From Xanthomonas chitinilytica (GTDB lineage Bacteria > Pseudomonadota > Gammaproteobacteria > Xanthomonadales > Xanthomonadaceae): DNA of 64,000 bases. A program made the translations under genes and the position numbers. Location: assembly GCF_026107455.2 (NCBI RefSeq), contig NZ_JAPCHY010000012.1, positions 1 to 64,000 on the forward strand. The letters run 5' to 3'. The notes below the pieces were generated by a model. It was not told the DNA's origin. It did not search any database and saw only the letters and a list, made by a program, of their open reading frames with translations. Below, in pieces: positions 39,019 through 48,229 of the stretch (the stretch's first letter is position 1; each line of letters begins with the position of its first letter).

Positions 39019-39089
39019 CTGTAGGAGCGACGTGAGTCGCGACGGGCCTTACCGGGAAAGCTCCGTCGCGACTTACGTCGCTCCTACAG
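39019..39089. repeat. GTAG-type REP palindrome pair
   Basis: CTGTAGGAGCGACG and its mirror CGTCGCTCCTACAG bound a 71-bp inverted repeat with internal GTCGCGAC units. Same family as 14044, 45050, 49337 and 49524. Confidence 0.85.
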
Positions 39090-39123
39090 GGGTTCCAGGG
39101 GCACGGTTTCCGGGGGCAACGAA

Positions 39124-39149
39124 AAACGGCGCCATTGCGGCGCCGTTTT
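39124..39149. terminator. Terminator after the M28 peptidase gene
   Basis: AACGGCGCC and GGCGCCGTT pair across a short ATTGC loop, with A-runs and T-runs at the two ends. Located 28 bp past the M28 stop on the - strand. Confidence 0.75.
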
Positions 39150-39176
39150 CCTGCTGCGTTGCGACTCGTCGCCGGC

Positions 39177-40877
39177 TCAGGGCCGGCCGCCCGCGGCCTT
39201 GCCCTGCATCTGCGCGTCGCGTGCGGCCTTGAACGGGTTGCCTTCGTACCAGTTCGGCCAGCGGTCGCCGCCGGCCAGCTCCTTGCCCACGCCGTACAGC
39301 AGCTGCAGGTCCTCGACCGTGCCGTCCAGCTTCCAGGTCGCCGCGTCGTACTCGTCCTTCGGCCCGTGGTAGCGGTTGCGGCCGTAGTCCTCGGCCGCGC
39401 GCGCGCCGGCCGCCTTGCCGCCCTCGAGCAGGTCGCTGCCGCCGCCGGCGTACAGCGCCGGCACGCCGGCCTTGGCGAAGTTGAAGTGGTCGGAGCGGAA
39501 GTAGAAGCCGCTCTGCACCGACTCCTCGCCGCGCAGCGTGCGGTTCTGCATCGCCGCCAGTGGCTTGAGGATGTCCTCCAGCTCGGAGCTGCCGAAGCCG
39601 GTGACGGTCATGTCGCGGGCGCGGCCGGCCACCGACATGGCGTCGATGTTGATGACGCCGGCGATCTTGTCCAGCGGGAAGGTCGGGTGCGCCACGTAGT
39701 ACTGCGAACCGAGCAGGCCCGATTCCTCCAGCGTCACCGCCAGGAACACCACCGAACGTTCCGGCGGCGGCTGTTGGTTGGCCATCGCGTCGGCGATCTC
39801 GAGGATGCCGGCCACGCCGGTGGCGTTGTCCACCGCGCCGTTGTAGATGTTGTCGCCTTCCTGGCCCTCGTGCTTGCCGAGGTGGTCCCAGTGGGCCATG
39901 TACAGCACCGCCTCGTCGGCGCGGCCGCTACCCGGCAGCACGCCGACCACGTTGCGCGACTTCTTCTCGGCGATGCTGCTCTTCAGGTCCAGCGACAGGC
40001 GGGTGTCGAGCGGCACCGGCTTGAAGCCGCGCTTGTTGGCGTCCTTGTAGGCCTGGTCCAGGTCCAGCCCGGCGTCGGCGAACAGCGCGCGCGCCGCTTC
40101 GGCGCTGAGCCAGCCCTGCGCCGGCAGGCGCCGCGCCGGGTCGTCCTTGGCCGGCAGGTCGTACTGCGGGCCGGCCCAGGAGTTCTTCACCACGTCCCAG
40201 CCGTAGGCGGCGCCGGCGGTGTCGTGCACGATCAGCGCGGCGGCCGCGCCCTTGCGCGCGGCTTCCTCGAACTTGTAGGTCCAGCGCCCGTAGTAGGTCA
40301 TGCGCTTGCCGTCGAACAGCGTGTCGTCGTCGACGTGGAAGCCGGGGTCGTTGACGAACATCACCACCGTCTTGCCGGTCCAGTCCTGGCCGGCATAGTC
40401 GTTCCAGTCCTGCTCCGGCGCGTCGACGCCGTAGCCGACGAACACCATCTCGCTGCCGTCGATCTTCACTTCCGGCTCGCCGCTGCGGGTGCCGATCACC
40501 ATGTCGGTGCCGAACTTCAGCTCGCTGTGCTTGCCGTCGCGGTCCAGCCGCAGCACGGTAGATTCGTCGGCGCTGGTCTCGGTCATCGCCACTTCCTGGA
40601 ACCAGCTGTCGCCATTGCCCGGCTGCAGGCCGATGCGCTGCATCTGGTCGCGGATGTAGTTGACCGTCAGCTCCTCGCCCTTGCTGCCGGGCGCACGGCC
40701 CTCGAACTCGTCCGAGGCCAGGGTCTTCACCAGTTCGGCGAAGTCGCCGGCATCAATGTCGGCGGAGAAGGCGTGGCCCGATGCGGCGGGCGTGGCCGGC
40801 GCCGGTGCGGCTTCCTCGCGCTTGCAGGCGCTCAGTGCCGCAGCGGCGGCAAGACACAACAACAGTTTGCGTGGCAT
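39177..40877 (-). CDS. M28-family metallopeptidase, lipoprotein
   Basis: Encodes 566 residues. Signal peptide ends in lipobox LSAC. A PA-domain insertion (about residues 130-290) is followed by the M28 catalytic domain with zinc ligands in MAHWDHLG, GAVDNATGVAG, TLEESGLLGSQYY and the later FYFRSDHFNFAKAGVPAL. It should be an aminopeptidase-type enzyme on the periplasmic side of a membrane. Length fits PA-containing M28 peptidases. Confidence 0.92.
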   Translation of the reverse strand: MPRKLLLCLAAAAALSACKREEAAPAPATPAASGHAFSADIDAGDFAELVKTLASDEFEGRAPGSKGEELTVNYIRDQMQRIGLQPGNGDSWFQEVAMTETSADESTVLRLDRDGKHSELKFGTDMVIGTRSGEPEVKIDGSEMVFVGYGVDAPEQDWNDYAGQDWTGKTVVMFVNDPGFHVDDDTLFDGKRMTYYGRWTYKFEEAARKGAAAALIVHDTAGAAYGWDVVKNSWAGPQYDLPAKDDPARRLPAQGWLSAEAARALFADAGLDLDQAYKDANKRGFKPVPLDTRLSLDLKSSIAEKKSRNVVGVLPGSGRADEAVLYMAHWDHLGKHEGQEGDNIYNGAVDNATGVAGILEIADAMANQQPPPERSVVFLAVTLEESGLLGSQYYVAHPTFPLDKIAGVINIDAMSVAGRARDMTVTGFGSSELEDILKPLAAMQNRTLRGEESVQSGFYFRSDHFNFAKAGVPALYAGGGSDLLEGGKAAGARAAEDYGRNRYHGPKDEYDAATWKLDGTVEDLQLLYGVGKELAGGDRWPNWYEGNPFKAARDAQMQGKAAGGRP

Positions 40878-40935
40878 GGATGCTTCCTGGTTCGGACAAA
40901 CCCCGATTCTATGCAAACCGGGGGCGAGGACGGGT

Positions 40936-41601
40936 TCAGTCGCGCGGGGCGGTGTCGGTGTCGAAGGTCTGCACGGTGGCGCCGGTGACCGGGCCGATCT
41001 TGGCGCTGCGGTGCACGTACAGCGTCACCTCGCGCTCGAACTCCAGCGGGCCTTCGACCACCGCATCGGGGCCGACGATCACCCGCGGCGTGCGCGGCGG
41101 CTTGAGCGACAGGCTGAAGCCGGACTTCTTGACCCGGATACCGCCCTGCACCTGCGAACCGACGCCGACGGTGATGTCGCCGTTGACGGTTTCGATGCCC
41201 TTGCCCAGCTGGGTGCCGACCAGGCCGATGCTGCCGTTGACGGTTTCCACGCCGCCGGCGATGCGGCTGCCCTGGTCGACGAAGACGCTGCCGTTGACGG
41301 TCTCCAGGCCGCCGCTGCCGACCACGCCACGGCCGAGCCGGATGCTGCCGTTGACGGTTTCGACGTTGCGGACCTGTGCGTTGTCGCCGATGCGGACGCC
41401 GCCGTTGACGGTTTCGACGTTGCGCGCCTGCACGCCGGCGGCGACGGTGATGCTGCCGTTGACGGTTTCCAGATCGCGGTACTGGCGGCCGGCCTCGGCG
41501 CTGATGCTGCCGTTGACCTTGCTGATGTCGTCGCTGGCCATCGCCGGCGCGGCGGCGGCCAGCGTCAGGGCGAGCAACAGGGAGAGTCGGGACTGTTTCA
41601 C
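40936..41601 (-). CDS. Secreted beta-helix protein with repeated TVNGSI rungs
   Basis: Encodes 221 residues. A signal peptide (ending AMA) is followed by seven repeats of about 18-20 residues each centred on (K/E)(T)VNGSI: KVNGSIS, ETVNGSIT, ETVNGGVR, ETVNGSIR, ETVNGSVF, ETVNGSIG, ETVNGDIT. Spacing and alternating hydrophobics indicate a right-handed parallel beta-helix, as in polymer-forming or DUF4097-type proteins. A short C-terminal domain follows. Periplasmic or surface location is likely; function unknown. Confidence 0.8.
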   Translation of the reverse strand: MKQSRLSLLLALTLAAAAPAMASDDISKVNGSISAEAGRQYRDLETVNGSITVAAGVQARNVETVNGGVRIGDNAQVRNVETVNGSIRLGRGVVGSGGLETVNGSVFVDQGSRIAGGVETVNGSIGLVGTQLGKGIETVNGDITVGVGSQVQGGIRVKKSGFSLSLKPPRTPRVIVGPDAVVEGPLEFEREVTLYVHRSAKIGPVTGATVQTFDTDTAPRD

Positions 41602-41701
41602 GGGATACCTCCGGTTGTCGGTCTGCGAGGGCGCGACCGCCGGCGGTTATCTCACCACGCATGGTTACAATCCGCATCTGCCTGAAGTCACTGGACCTGC
41701 C

Positions 41702-42973
41702 TTGTCCTTGAGCGCCCATCGTTCCCGTCCGGTCCGCCCGCTGCCCGTCGCGTTTCCGGGTCGCCGGTCGTTGCGGATACTGGCGGGCGTGGCAGCGGCC
41801 TTGCTGCTGGCGCTGGCGGTGCAGGCGCAGAACCCGCGCGAGGCCGAAAAGAAGCTGCAGCAGGTCCGCGGCGAGCTGAAGAACGTGGCCCAGGAGCGTC
41901 GCCGGATCGAGAACGAGCGCGGCGAAGCCTCGCGCCGGCTGCGCGAAGCCGACGAGAAGGTGGCCCGGGCCGGCCGCGCCGTCGCCGAGGCCGAGGCCGC
42001 GATCCGCCGCGAGGAGCAGGCGCTGGCGCAGCTGCAGGCGGACCGGGACAGGATGCAGCAGGGCCTGCAGGGACAGCGCGAGCAGCTGGCGGCGCTGCTG
42101 CGCGGCGCCTACCGGCTGGGCAACGACGCGCCGCTCAAGCTGCTGCTGTCGCAGGACCGGGTGGCCGACGCCAACCGCACCCTGGCCTACCACCGCTACC
42201 TGCAGCGCGAGCGCACGCAGCGCATCGCGGCATTGACCGCCGAGATGCAGTCGCTGGCGGCACTGGAGCAGGAAGTCGTGCAACGCCGCGACGAACTGCA
42301 GCGTGTCCGCGACGAACATCGGCGGCAGGCCGCCGGCCTGGCCAGCGACCGCCGCCAGCGCGCGCAGCTGATGGCCGAGCTGGACAAGCGCTACCAGGAC
42401 CGCAGCGAGCGCGAGAAGGCGTTGGGCCAGGACGCCAAGGCGCTGGAGCGGCTGCTGGCCAACCTGCGCGCCGCCGCCGCACGCGCCGAAGCCGAGCGCC
42501 GCGCGGCCGCACGGCAGGCAGCGGCCGGTGGCGACCCGCCGCGCGCCGGCAAGACTCCGCCGAAGGCGACGGCCAGCGCGCCGCCGCCCCGGGTCGGCGG
42601 CCTGGGCTGGCCGCTGTCCGGCAACCTGCTGGCGCGCTACGGCGGCAAGCTGCCCGATGGCCGCACCAGCAGCGGCGTGCTGATCGGCGCGGCGGCCGGC
42701 AGCACGGTGACCGCGGTGGCCGACGGCACCGTGGTGTTCTCCGACTGGATGACCGGCTACGGCATGATCCTGATCGTCGACCACGGCAACGGCTACATGA
42801 GCCTGTACGCGCACAACGACACGCTGCTGCGCGACACCGGCGCACGGATCAAGCGCGGCGACGCGGTGGCCAGGGTCGGCAACTCCGGCGGGCAGGGGAC
42901 ACCGGCGCTGTACTTCGAACTGCGCCGCAACGGCCAGCCGGTCGACCCCTCGTCGTGGCTGCAGCGGCGCTGA
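41702..42973 (+). CDS. envC: Murein hydrolase activator EnvC-like protein
   Basis: Encodes about 420 residues. No in-frame ATG is available; TTG 41702 (GGA six bases upstream) is taken as start, TTG 41708 or 41768 being alternatives. A signal anchor (LAGVAAALLLALAVQA) is followed by a long coiled coil (about residues 45-260) and a LytM/M23 domain (GWPLSGNLLARYGG ... VDHGNGYMSLYAHND). The usual HxxxD zinc ligands are replaced (SSGVLIGA), as in EnvC, which activates amidases AmiA/B rather than cutting itself. It lies upstream of a S41 protease, as in many gammaproteobacteria. Confidence 0.88.
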   Translation: MSLSAHRSRPVRPLPVAFPGRRSLRILAGVAAALLLALAVQAQNPREAEKKLQQVRGELKNVAQERRRIENERGEASRRLREADEKVARAGRAVAEAEAAIRREEQALAQLQADRDRMQQGLQGQREQLAALLRGAYRLGNDAPLKLLLSQDRVADANRTLAYHRYLQRERTQRIAALTAEMQSLAALEQEVVQRRDELQRVRDEHRRQAAGLASDRRQRAQLMAELDKRYQDRSEREKALGQDAKALERLLANLRAAAARAEAERRAAARQAAAGGDPPRAGKTPPKATASAPPPRVGGLGWPLSGNLLARYGGKLPDGRTSSGVLIGAAAGSTVTAVADGTVVFSDWMTGYGMILIVDHGNGYMSLYAHNDTLLRDTGARIKRGDAVARVGNSGGQGTPALYFELRRNGQPVDPSSWLQRR

Positions 42974-43095
42974 AGCGGCGATGAAACCGCCGGGCCGGCG
43001 CGGGCGCCGGTTCAACGGGAATTTACCGGGGTTTCGCGCATAATCGACCGGTGCGTGCGACGAAAGCGCGCCTGTCCTTCATACCGGAGTGGTCC

Positions 43096-44562
43096 ATGCG
43101 CGTAGCCCGTCCTGCCGCCCTGCTGCTTGCCCTGCTGCCTGCGTTTGCATGGGCGCAGAACGCCACCGCCCCTTCCCCCACCAAGCGCACCGACGATCCC
43201 GATGCCCAGGAGTCGGTCACCTCGCGGGTGCCGCTGGAGGAGATACGCCGCTACGTCGCCGTCTACAACGCGGTACGCGCGGCCTACGTGGACCCGGTGG
43301 ACGACGCCAAGCTGATGCAGTCGGCCATCCGCGGCCTGCTGCTCGACCTGGATCCGCACAGCACCTACTTCGACAAGGCCGACGCCGAGGCCTTCGACGA
43401 ACAGGCCAGCGGCGCCTACGACGGCATCGGCGTGGAGCTGCTGCAGCAGCCGGACAACACGCTGAAGGTGATCGCGCCGATCGACGACACCCCGGCCGCG
43501 CGCGCCGGCCTGCGCCCCGGCGACCTGATCGTCGCCATCGACGGCAAGCCGATCAGCGCGTTCGAGGCGATGGAGCCGCTGCGCGGCCCGCCGGGCAGCA
43601 AGCTGGTGCTGACCCTCGTGCGCGAGGGCGAGGACAAACCGTTCGACGTCGGCATCACCCGCGAGACCATCCGCATCACCAGCGTGCGCAGCCGCATGCT
43701 GGAGCCGGGCTACGGCTACGTGCGGATCAGCACCTTCCAGGCCGACACCGGCGCCGATTTCCAGAAGCACGTCGCCCAGTTGCAGGCGCAGGCCGGCGGC
43801 CGCCTCAAGGGGCTGGTGCTGGACCTGCGCAGCAATCCCGGCGGCCTGCTCACCGCCGCGGTGCAGGTGGCCGACGACCTGCTGGAGAAGGGCGGCATCG
43901 TCAGCACCCGCGGCCGCATCGCGATCAGCGACACCCGCTTCGACGCCACCCCCGGCGACCTGATGAAGGGCGCGCCGGTGATGGTGCTGGTCGATGCCGG
44001 CTCGGCCAGCGCCTCGGAAGTGCTGGCCGGCGCCCTGCGCGACAACCAGCGCGCGCGGGTGATCGGCAGCCGCACCTTCGGCAAGGGCTCGGTGCAGACG
44101 GTGCTGCCGCTGGACAACGGCGACTCGGTCAAGCTCACCACCGCACGCTATTACACGCCCAGCGGCAAGTCGATCCAGGCCACCGGCATCGTGCCGGACG
44201 TGGAACTGCAGCCCGAGCCGGCGGAAGGTGCCGGCGACCGGCCCGCCAGCCTGGCCGATTTCAGCGAGGCGACCCTGCCCGGCCACCTGCGCGGCGACGA
44301 GGAAGACGGCGAGGGCGACGGCCGCAAGGCCGGCGCGGTGCTGTCCGGCGATGCGCCGGTCGCCGCGGCGCTGGAGGAACTCAAGCGGCCCGGTTCGGTG
44401 GCCGCGCGCCAGCAGCGCCAGGCCGAGGCGGCCAAGGCGCAGCAGCCGAAGCCGGCACCGGCGGAGACGACCGGGCCAGCGCCGGAAGCAACCGGGGAAA
44501 CTCCGCGGGAAGTGCCGGCGGAAGCGCCGGAAGAGATCCCGGCGGAGGAACCGGCCGGCTGA
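43096..44562 (+). CDS. ctpA: S41-family C-terminal processing peptidase
   Basis: Encodes 488 residues from ATG 43096, with GGAG seven bases upstream. A signal peptide ends at AWA. A PDZ domain covers about residues 90-180 (GIGVELLQ to GKPISAF). The catalytic domain has nucleophile Ser in DAGSASASEV and general-base Lys in RTFGKGSVQT. The Ala/Pro/Glu-rich tail after residue 385 is disordered. It degrades or trims periplasmic proteins, and probably functions with the adjacent EnvC in cell-wall remodelling. Confidence 0.92.
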   Translation: MRVARPAALLLALLPAFAWAQNATAPSPTKRTDDPDAQESVTSRVPLEEIRRYVAVYNAVRAAYVDPVDDAKLMQSAIRGLLLDLDPHSTYFDKADAEAFDEQASGAYDGIGVELLQQPDNTLKVIAPIDDTPAARAGLRPGDLIVAIDGKPISAFEAMEPLRGPPGSKLVLTLVREGEDKPFDVGITRETIRITSVRSRMLEPGYGYVRISTFQADTGADFQKHVAQLQAQAGGRLKGLVLDLRSNPGGLLTAAVQVADDLLEKGGIVSTRGRIAISDTRFDATPGDLMKGAPVMVLVDAGSASASEVLAGALRDNQRARVIGSRTFGKGSVQTVLPLDNGDSVKLTTARYYTPSGKSIQATGIVPDVELQPEPAEGAGDRPASLADFSEATLPGHLRGDEEDGEGDGRKAGAVLSGDAPVAAALEELKRPGSVAARQQRQAEAAKAQQPKPAPAETTGPAPEATGETPREVPAEAPEEIPAEEPAG

Positions 44563-44674
44563 GCGGCAACGCGCGGTCGCCGGATCGCGCGCTGCTTCGC
44601 GTCAGGCGCGGGTGCCGATGGCCTGCGCGTTCACGGCATCGATGCGTCGGCATCGATGCGGCAGGCGTCGCGGA

Positions 44675-44995
44675 TCAGCGCGGCTTGGCCGGCATCGGGA
44701 ACGGGGTGACCACCTTTTCGCCGGTGGCGGCGTCGCGGATCGCCGACTGCCCCTTCTTCTCCACCTCCTCGATGCGCACGATGCTCTGCATCGGCAGGTG
44801 CAGCACCTTGGTGTTGCCGAACTCGTCGCGCAGGCGTTCCTCGGTGGGATCCACCAGCACGCCGTCGCGCAGGTCGAACACCAGTTCGGCGACCTCGTTG
44901 AATCCCCACAGGTGGCTGCTGCCCACGCGTCCGGCATACAGCTCGTAGACCTTGCCGTGGTTGAGGAAGGTGACTTTGTACAGGGGCTTGCTCAT
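44675..44995 (-). CDS. DUF1820 protein
   Basis: Encodes 106 residues, soluble, with the DUF1820 opening YKVTFLNHGKVYELYAGRVG and the pattern LVDPTEERLRDEFG. The family is common in gammaproteobacteria and has no assigned role. It is a single gene on the - strand between ctpA and a REP pair. Confidence 0.87.
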   Translation of the reverse strand: MSKPLYKVTFLNHGKVYELYAGRVGSSHLWGFNEVAELVFDLRDGVLVDPTEERLRDEFGNTKVLHLPMQSIVRIEEVEKKGQSAIRDAATGEKVVTPFPMPAKPR

Positions 44996-45049
44996 GTGCC
45001 GATTATAAAACCCCTTGCGGCAGCTTCTTTCCCGGGCTGCCCGAAAGGC

Positions 45050-45106
45050 TCGCGACTGACGTCGCTCCTACAGGCAGGCTCTTGTAGGAGCGACGTCAGT
45101 CGCGAC
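45050..45106. repeat. GTAG-type REP palindrome pair
   Basis: CGCGACTGACGTCGCTCCTA at 45051 and CTTGTAGGAGCGACGTCAG at 45081 face each other across a seven-base gap, immediately upstream of the DUF1820 gene. Confidence 0.85.
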
Positions 45107-45185
45107 AGGGACTGCATGGAGCCCCGAAATCCAAGGAATGCGCTCCCGAAGCCCGGCCGGACCGGTGCCCGGCCGCGCCGGGCTT

Positions 45186-45878
45186 TCAGAAACCCTGGCG
45201 CTTGCGCAGCCGCCGCGCGATCGCCGCGCGCACGTACAGGCCGTAGACCACGCCGAAGACGAAGCCGGCCACGTGCGCCGACCACGCCACCATGCCGAAG
45301 CTGGGGCCGATGTAGGCGAACACCACCTGCAGCGCGGCCCAGATGCCGATCAGCAGGAACGCCGGGGCGCGGACGAACTCTAGGAACAGCCCCAACGGCA
45401 GCACCACTCCCAGCTTGGCTCCCGGGAACAGCGCCAGGTAGGTGCCGATCAGCGCCGACACCGCGCCGCTGGCGCCGATGATGACCCGGTCCGGGCTGCC
45501 CATCGCGTACAGCGCGGCCAGGTTGGAGATCGCCCCGCCGACCAGGAACAGCAGCAGGAACCGCCACGGGCCGAGCACCCGCTCGGCCGGCAGGCCGAAG
45601 ATCAGCAGGAACACCAGGTTGCCCAGCAGGTGCGACCAGTCGGCGTGCAGGAACAGCGCGGTGAACAGCCGCAGCACGCTGCCGTCGCGCAGCGCCGCCC
45701 ACCAGTCCTGCGGATGCGACAGGCCGGTGGCCAGCGCGCCCCAGTCCAGCCACAGCGTGCGCCGGGCCTCGTCGGGGCGCGAGATCGACCACAGGAACGC
45801 GATCCAGATGACGGCGAACAGCAGCGGCGCGGCCCAGCGCAGCGTCGGTTTCTTGCGGGTGGGAATCGAGATGAACAT
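45186..45878 (-). CDS. Rhomboid-family intramembrane serine protease
   Basis: Encodes 230 residues with six hydrophobic segments. The catalytic Ser is in IGASGAVSAL and the His in SAHVAGFVFG; the HADWSHLLGN loop is the family's conserved N-terminal His-x-x-x-x-His-x-x-x-N motif. It cleaves transmembrane substrates in the inner membrane. Substrates unknown. Confidence 0.92.
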   Translation of the reverse strand: MFISIPTRKKPTLRWAAPLLFAVIWIAFLWSISRPDEARRTLWLDWGALATGLSHPQDWWAALRDGSVLRLFTALFLHADWSHLLGNLVFLLIFGLPAERVLGPWRFLLLFLVGGAISNLAALYAMGSPDRVIIGASGAVSALIGTYLALFPGAKLGVVLPLGLFLEFVRAPAFLLIGIWAALQVVFAYIGPSFGMVAWSAHVAGFVFGVVYGLYVRAAIARRLRKRQGF

Positions 45879-45963
45879 GGGTGGCCTAGCCTAACCCGGC
45901 ACCCGTCCGGCGGGCATCGCCGGGGGCCGCGGCGGCGGTCCAGATGAATGGGGGAGGGCGTTA

Positions 45964-45991
45964 TTGTTTAGTTAACGCCGCTGGGTATACT
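45964..45991 (+). promoter_or_regulatory. Likely sigma70-type promoter of the fadL-type gene
   Basis: TTGTTT (45964-45969) and TATACT (45986-45991) are separated by 16 bases in an AT-richer stretch 114 bases before the porin start codon. Confidence 0.6.
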
Positions 45992-46104
45992 GCATACGGC
46001 GTCGTATGTCGGGAGGGGACTCCGGCGCATTCCGCGGGCGTTCCATGGCTGCGGAATGCAAGGCGCAGAACGAAAAATCACCGCTTTCCGGAGAGAACAA
46101 CAAC

Positions 46105-47472
46105 ATGCATACCGCTTCCAATCTTGCCCGCGTGACCGCCTTGGCCGTCGGTATTGCCGGCGCCCTGGCTTTCGGCCACGCCAACGCCGCTGCCTTCCAG
46201 CTGAAGGAAAACAGCGCCAAGGGCCTGGGCCGCGCTTTCGCCGGCTCCACCAGCGCCGAGGGCGACGCTTCGGTCGTGGCCACCAACCCGGCATCGATGC
46301 GCCTGCTGGAAGGCCGCCAGTTCCAGGGCGACCTCAGCGCGATCAGCTTCTCGGCCAAGTTCGACAAGTACGACGCCCGTCACGTCGGCCCGACCGGTCC
46401 CGGCACCGGCGCCCCGGTTTCCGGCGGCAACGGCGGCGACGCCGGCATGATCGCCCCGGTTCCGGCCGCGTACTTCCACCTGCCGTTCGGCGAGAACGAG
46501 AACATGCACTTCGGCATGTCGCTGAGCGTGCCGTTCGGCTTCAAGACCGAATACAACCGCGACTGGGTGGGCCGCTACCACGGCGTCAAGACCGACCTGA
46601 AGGCGATCGACCTGGGTGCGGCGTTCTCCTACGACGTCAACCCGTACGTGTCCTTCGGCGCCAGCGTGTTCGTCGAGCACCTGACCATCGAGCTGAGCAA
46701 TGCAATCGACTTCGGCACCGCGATCTACAGCATGGGCGGCGGCGCGGCCGGTTTCGCACCGGGCAACGCCGACGGTTATGTCACCATCGAAGGCGACAAC
46801 AATGCTTTCGGTTACGTGCTGGGCGGTACCTTCAGCCCGAGCGAAGATACCAACATCGCCCTGAGCTACCGCTCCAAGGTCGAGCACAAGATCACCGGCG
46901 GCGACGCCACCTTCGATCTGCCGGCCAACGCTGCCGCGTTCCTGGGCGTCTATGCCCCGGGCCAGTACGTCAGCACCAGCGGCAAGGCCACCGTGACCCT
47001 GCCGGCCTCGGCCACGCTGAGCATCACCCACAAGGTCAACGACCGCTGGTCGATCATGGGCGACGTGAGCCGCACCGCGTGGAAGACCGCGTTCGATTCG
47101 GTGACCGTGGACTTCGCCTCGAACCAGCCGGACAACGTGCTGACCTTCGCCTACGACGATACGACCTTTGCCTCGATCGGCACCGAGTACAAGCTCAGCG
47201 ACACCGTCACCCTGCGTGGCGGCGTGGCCTACGACGAGTCGCCGACCAGCTACGCCCACCGCGACGTGCGCGTGCCGGACGTGACCCGCAAGTGGGTGTC
47301 GCTGGGCCTGGGCTGGACCCCATCGGAGCACGTGGAATACAACTTCGGCTACACCCATCTGTTCACCAACGAGCCGGCGGTCAACCTGACCTCGGCCACC
47401 GGCAGCACCCTGTCCGGCAAGTACAAGGTGGGCGGCGACATCCTGGCGGCCTCGATCAACTACAAGTTCTGA
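46105..47472 (+). CDS. FadL/OmpP1-type outer membrane transport protein
   Basis: Encodes 455 residues from ATG 46105, chosen because GGAGAG lies ten bases upstream and a signal peptide follows (to about AHANA in HTASNLARVTALAVGIAG...). The mature start AAFQLKENSAKGLGRAFAG matches the FadL hatch region, and NPASM, YRSKVEHKITG and the final aromatic YKF of a beta-barrel are present. It transports hydrophobic compounds across the outer membrane. An earlier ATG at 46006 lacks a signal peptide. Confidence 0.9.
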   Translation: MHTASNLARVTALAVGIAGALAFGHANAAAFQLKENSAKGLGRAFAGSTSAEGDASVVATNPASMRLLEGRQFQGDLSAISFSAKFDKYDARHVGPTGPGTGAPVSGGNGGDAGMIAPVPAAYFHLPFGENENMHFGMSLSVPFGFKTEYNRDWVGRYHGVKTDLKAIDLGAAFSYDVNPYVSFGASVFVEHLTIELSNAIDFGTAIYSMGGGAAGFAPGNADGYVTIEGDNNAFGYVLGGTFSPSEDTNIALSYRSKVEHKITGGDATFDLPANAAAFLGVYAPGQYVSTSGKATVTLPASATLSITHKVNDRWSIMGDVSRTAWKTAFDSVTVDFASNQPDNVLTFAYDDTTFASIGTEYKLSDTVTLRGGVAYDESPTSYAHRDVRVPDVTRKWVSLGLGWTPSEHVEYNFGYTHLFTNEPAVNLTSATGSTLSGKYKVGGDILAASINYKF

Positions 47473-47498
47473 TCGACGCAGGCAGGCAAGCAATACCG

Positions 47499-47524
47499 GA
47501 AGGCCCCGCTGATGCGGGGCCTTC
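47499..47524 (+). terminator. Terminator after the fadL-type gene
   Basis: AAGGCCCCGC and GCGGGGCCTT pair across TGAT and are followed by TCTTCGTT, 26 bases past the stop. Confidence 0.8.
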
Positions 47525-47620
47525 TTCGTTGCGGGGTGGGGCATCGGCGCGTTTCCGGCGACAATGGCGTTCCTTCCCGCGATTGCCGCCGATGATCCCT
47601 TTCCGCGCCGGTGAGCGGCG

Positions 47621-48229
47621 ATGAACCTCGCCGATCCCGCCTTCCAGCTCGAGCTGGCCGCCAACCTCGCCGTCGCCGGCTCGATCCTGCTGGCCGGCCG
47701 CAACAACATCCACACCTGGTGGCTCGGCATCGTCGGCTGCGCGCTGTTCGCGCTGGTGTTCCGGCAGGCGCAGCTGTACGCCGACATGGTGCTGCAGGGG
47801 TTCTTCATCGTGGTCAGCGTGTTCGGCTGGTGGCAGTGGCTGCGCGGCGACCACGGCGCGCCGCTGGCGATCACCCACATCGCGCGCGCGACGCTGTGGT
47901 GGCTGTTGCCGCTGGCGGTGGTCGGCAGCCTGGGCTACGGGGCGATGCTGCACGTGCTCACCGACGCCCGCGCGCCGTACCCGGACTCGGCGGTGCTGGT
48001 GCTGAGCGTGATCGCGCAGCTGCTGATGATGCGGCGCAAGCTGGAATCGTGGTGGTTCTGGCTGGCGGTCAACACCATCGCGGTGCCGCTGTACGCCAGC
48101 CGCGAGCTGTACCTGACCGCGATCCTCTACGTCGGCTTCTGGATCAACGCGCTGGTCGCGCTGCGCCACTGGCGGAAGCTGATGCGCGAACCCGGGCCCT
48201 GCGCCGATGCCGGTCGCGAACCTGCCTGA
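47621..48229 (+). CDS. pnuC: Nicotinamide riboside transporter
   Basis: Encodes 202 residues with seven hydrophobic segments. It has the PnuC patterns SVFGWWQW and FWLAVNTIAVPLYASRELYLTAILY. It imports nicotinamide riboside for NAD synthesis. Its 3' end overlaps the nadR start by 23 bases, so import and phosphorylation are coupled. Confidence 0.92.
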   Translation: MNLADPAFQLELAANLAVAGSILLAGRNNIHTWWLGIVGCALFALVFRQAQLYADMVLQGFFIVVSVFGWWQWLRGDHGAPLAITHIARATLWWLLPLAVVGSLGYGAMLHVLTDARAPYPDSAVLVLSVIAQLLMMRRKLESWWFWLAVNTIAVPLYASRELYLTAILYVGFWINALVALRHWRKLMREPGPCADAGREPA

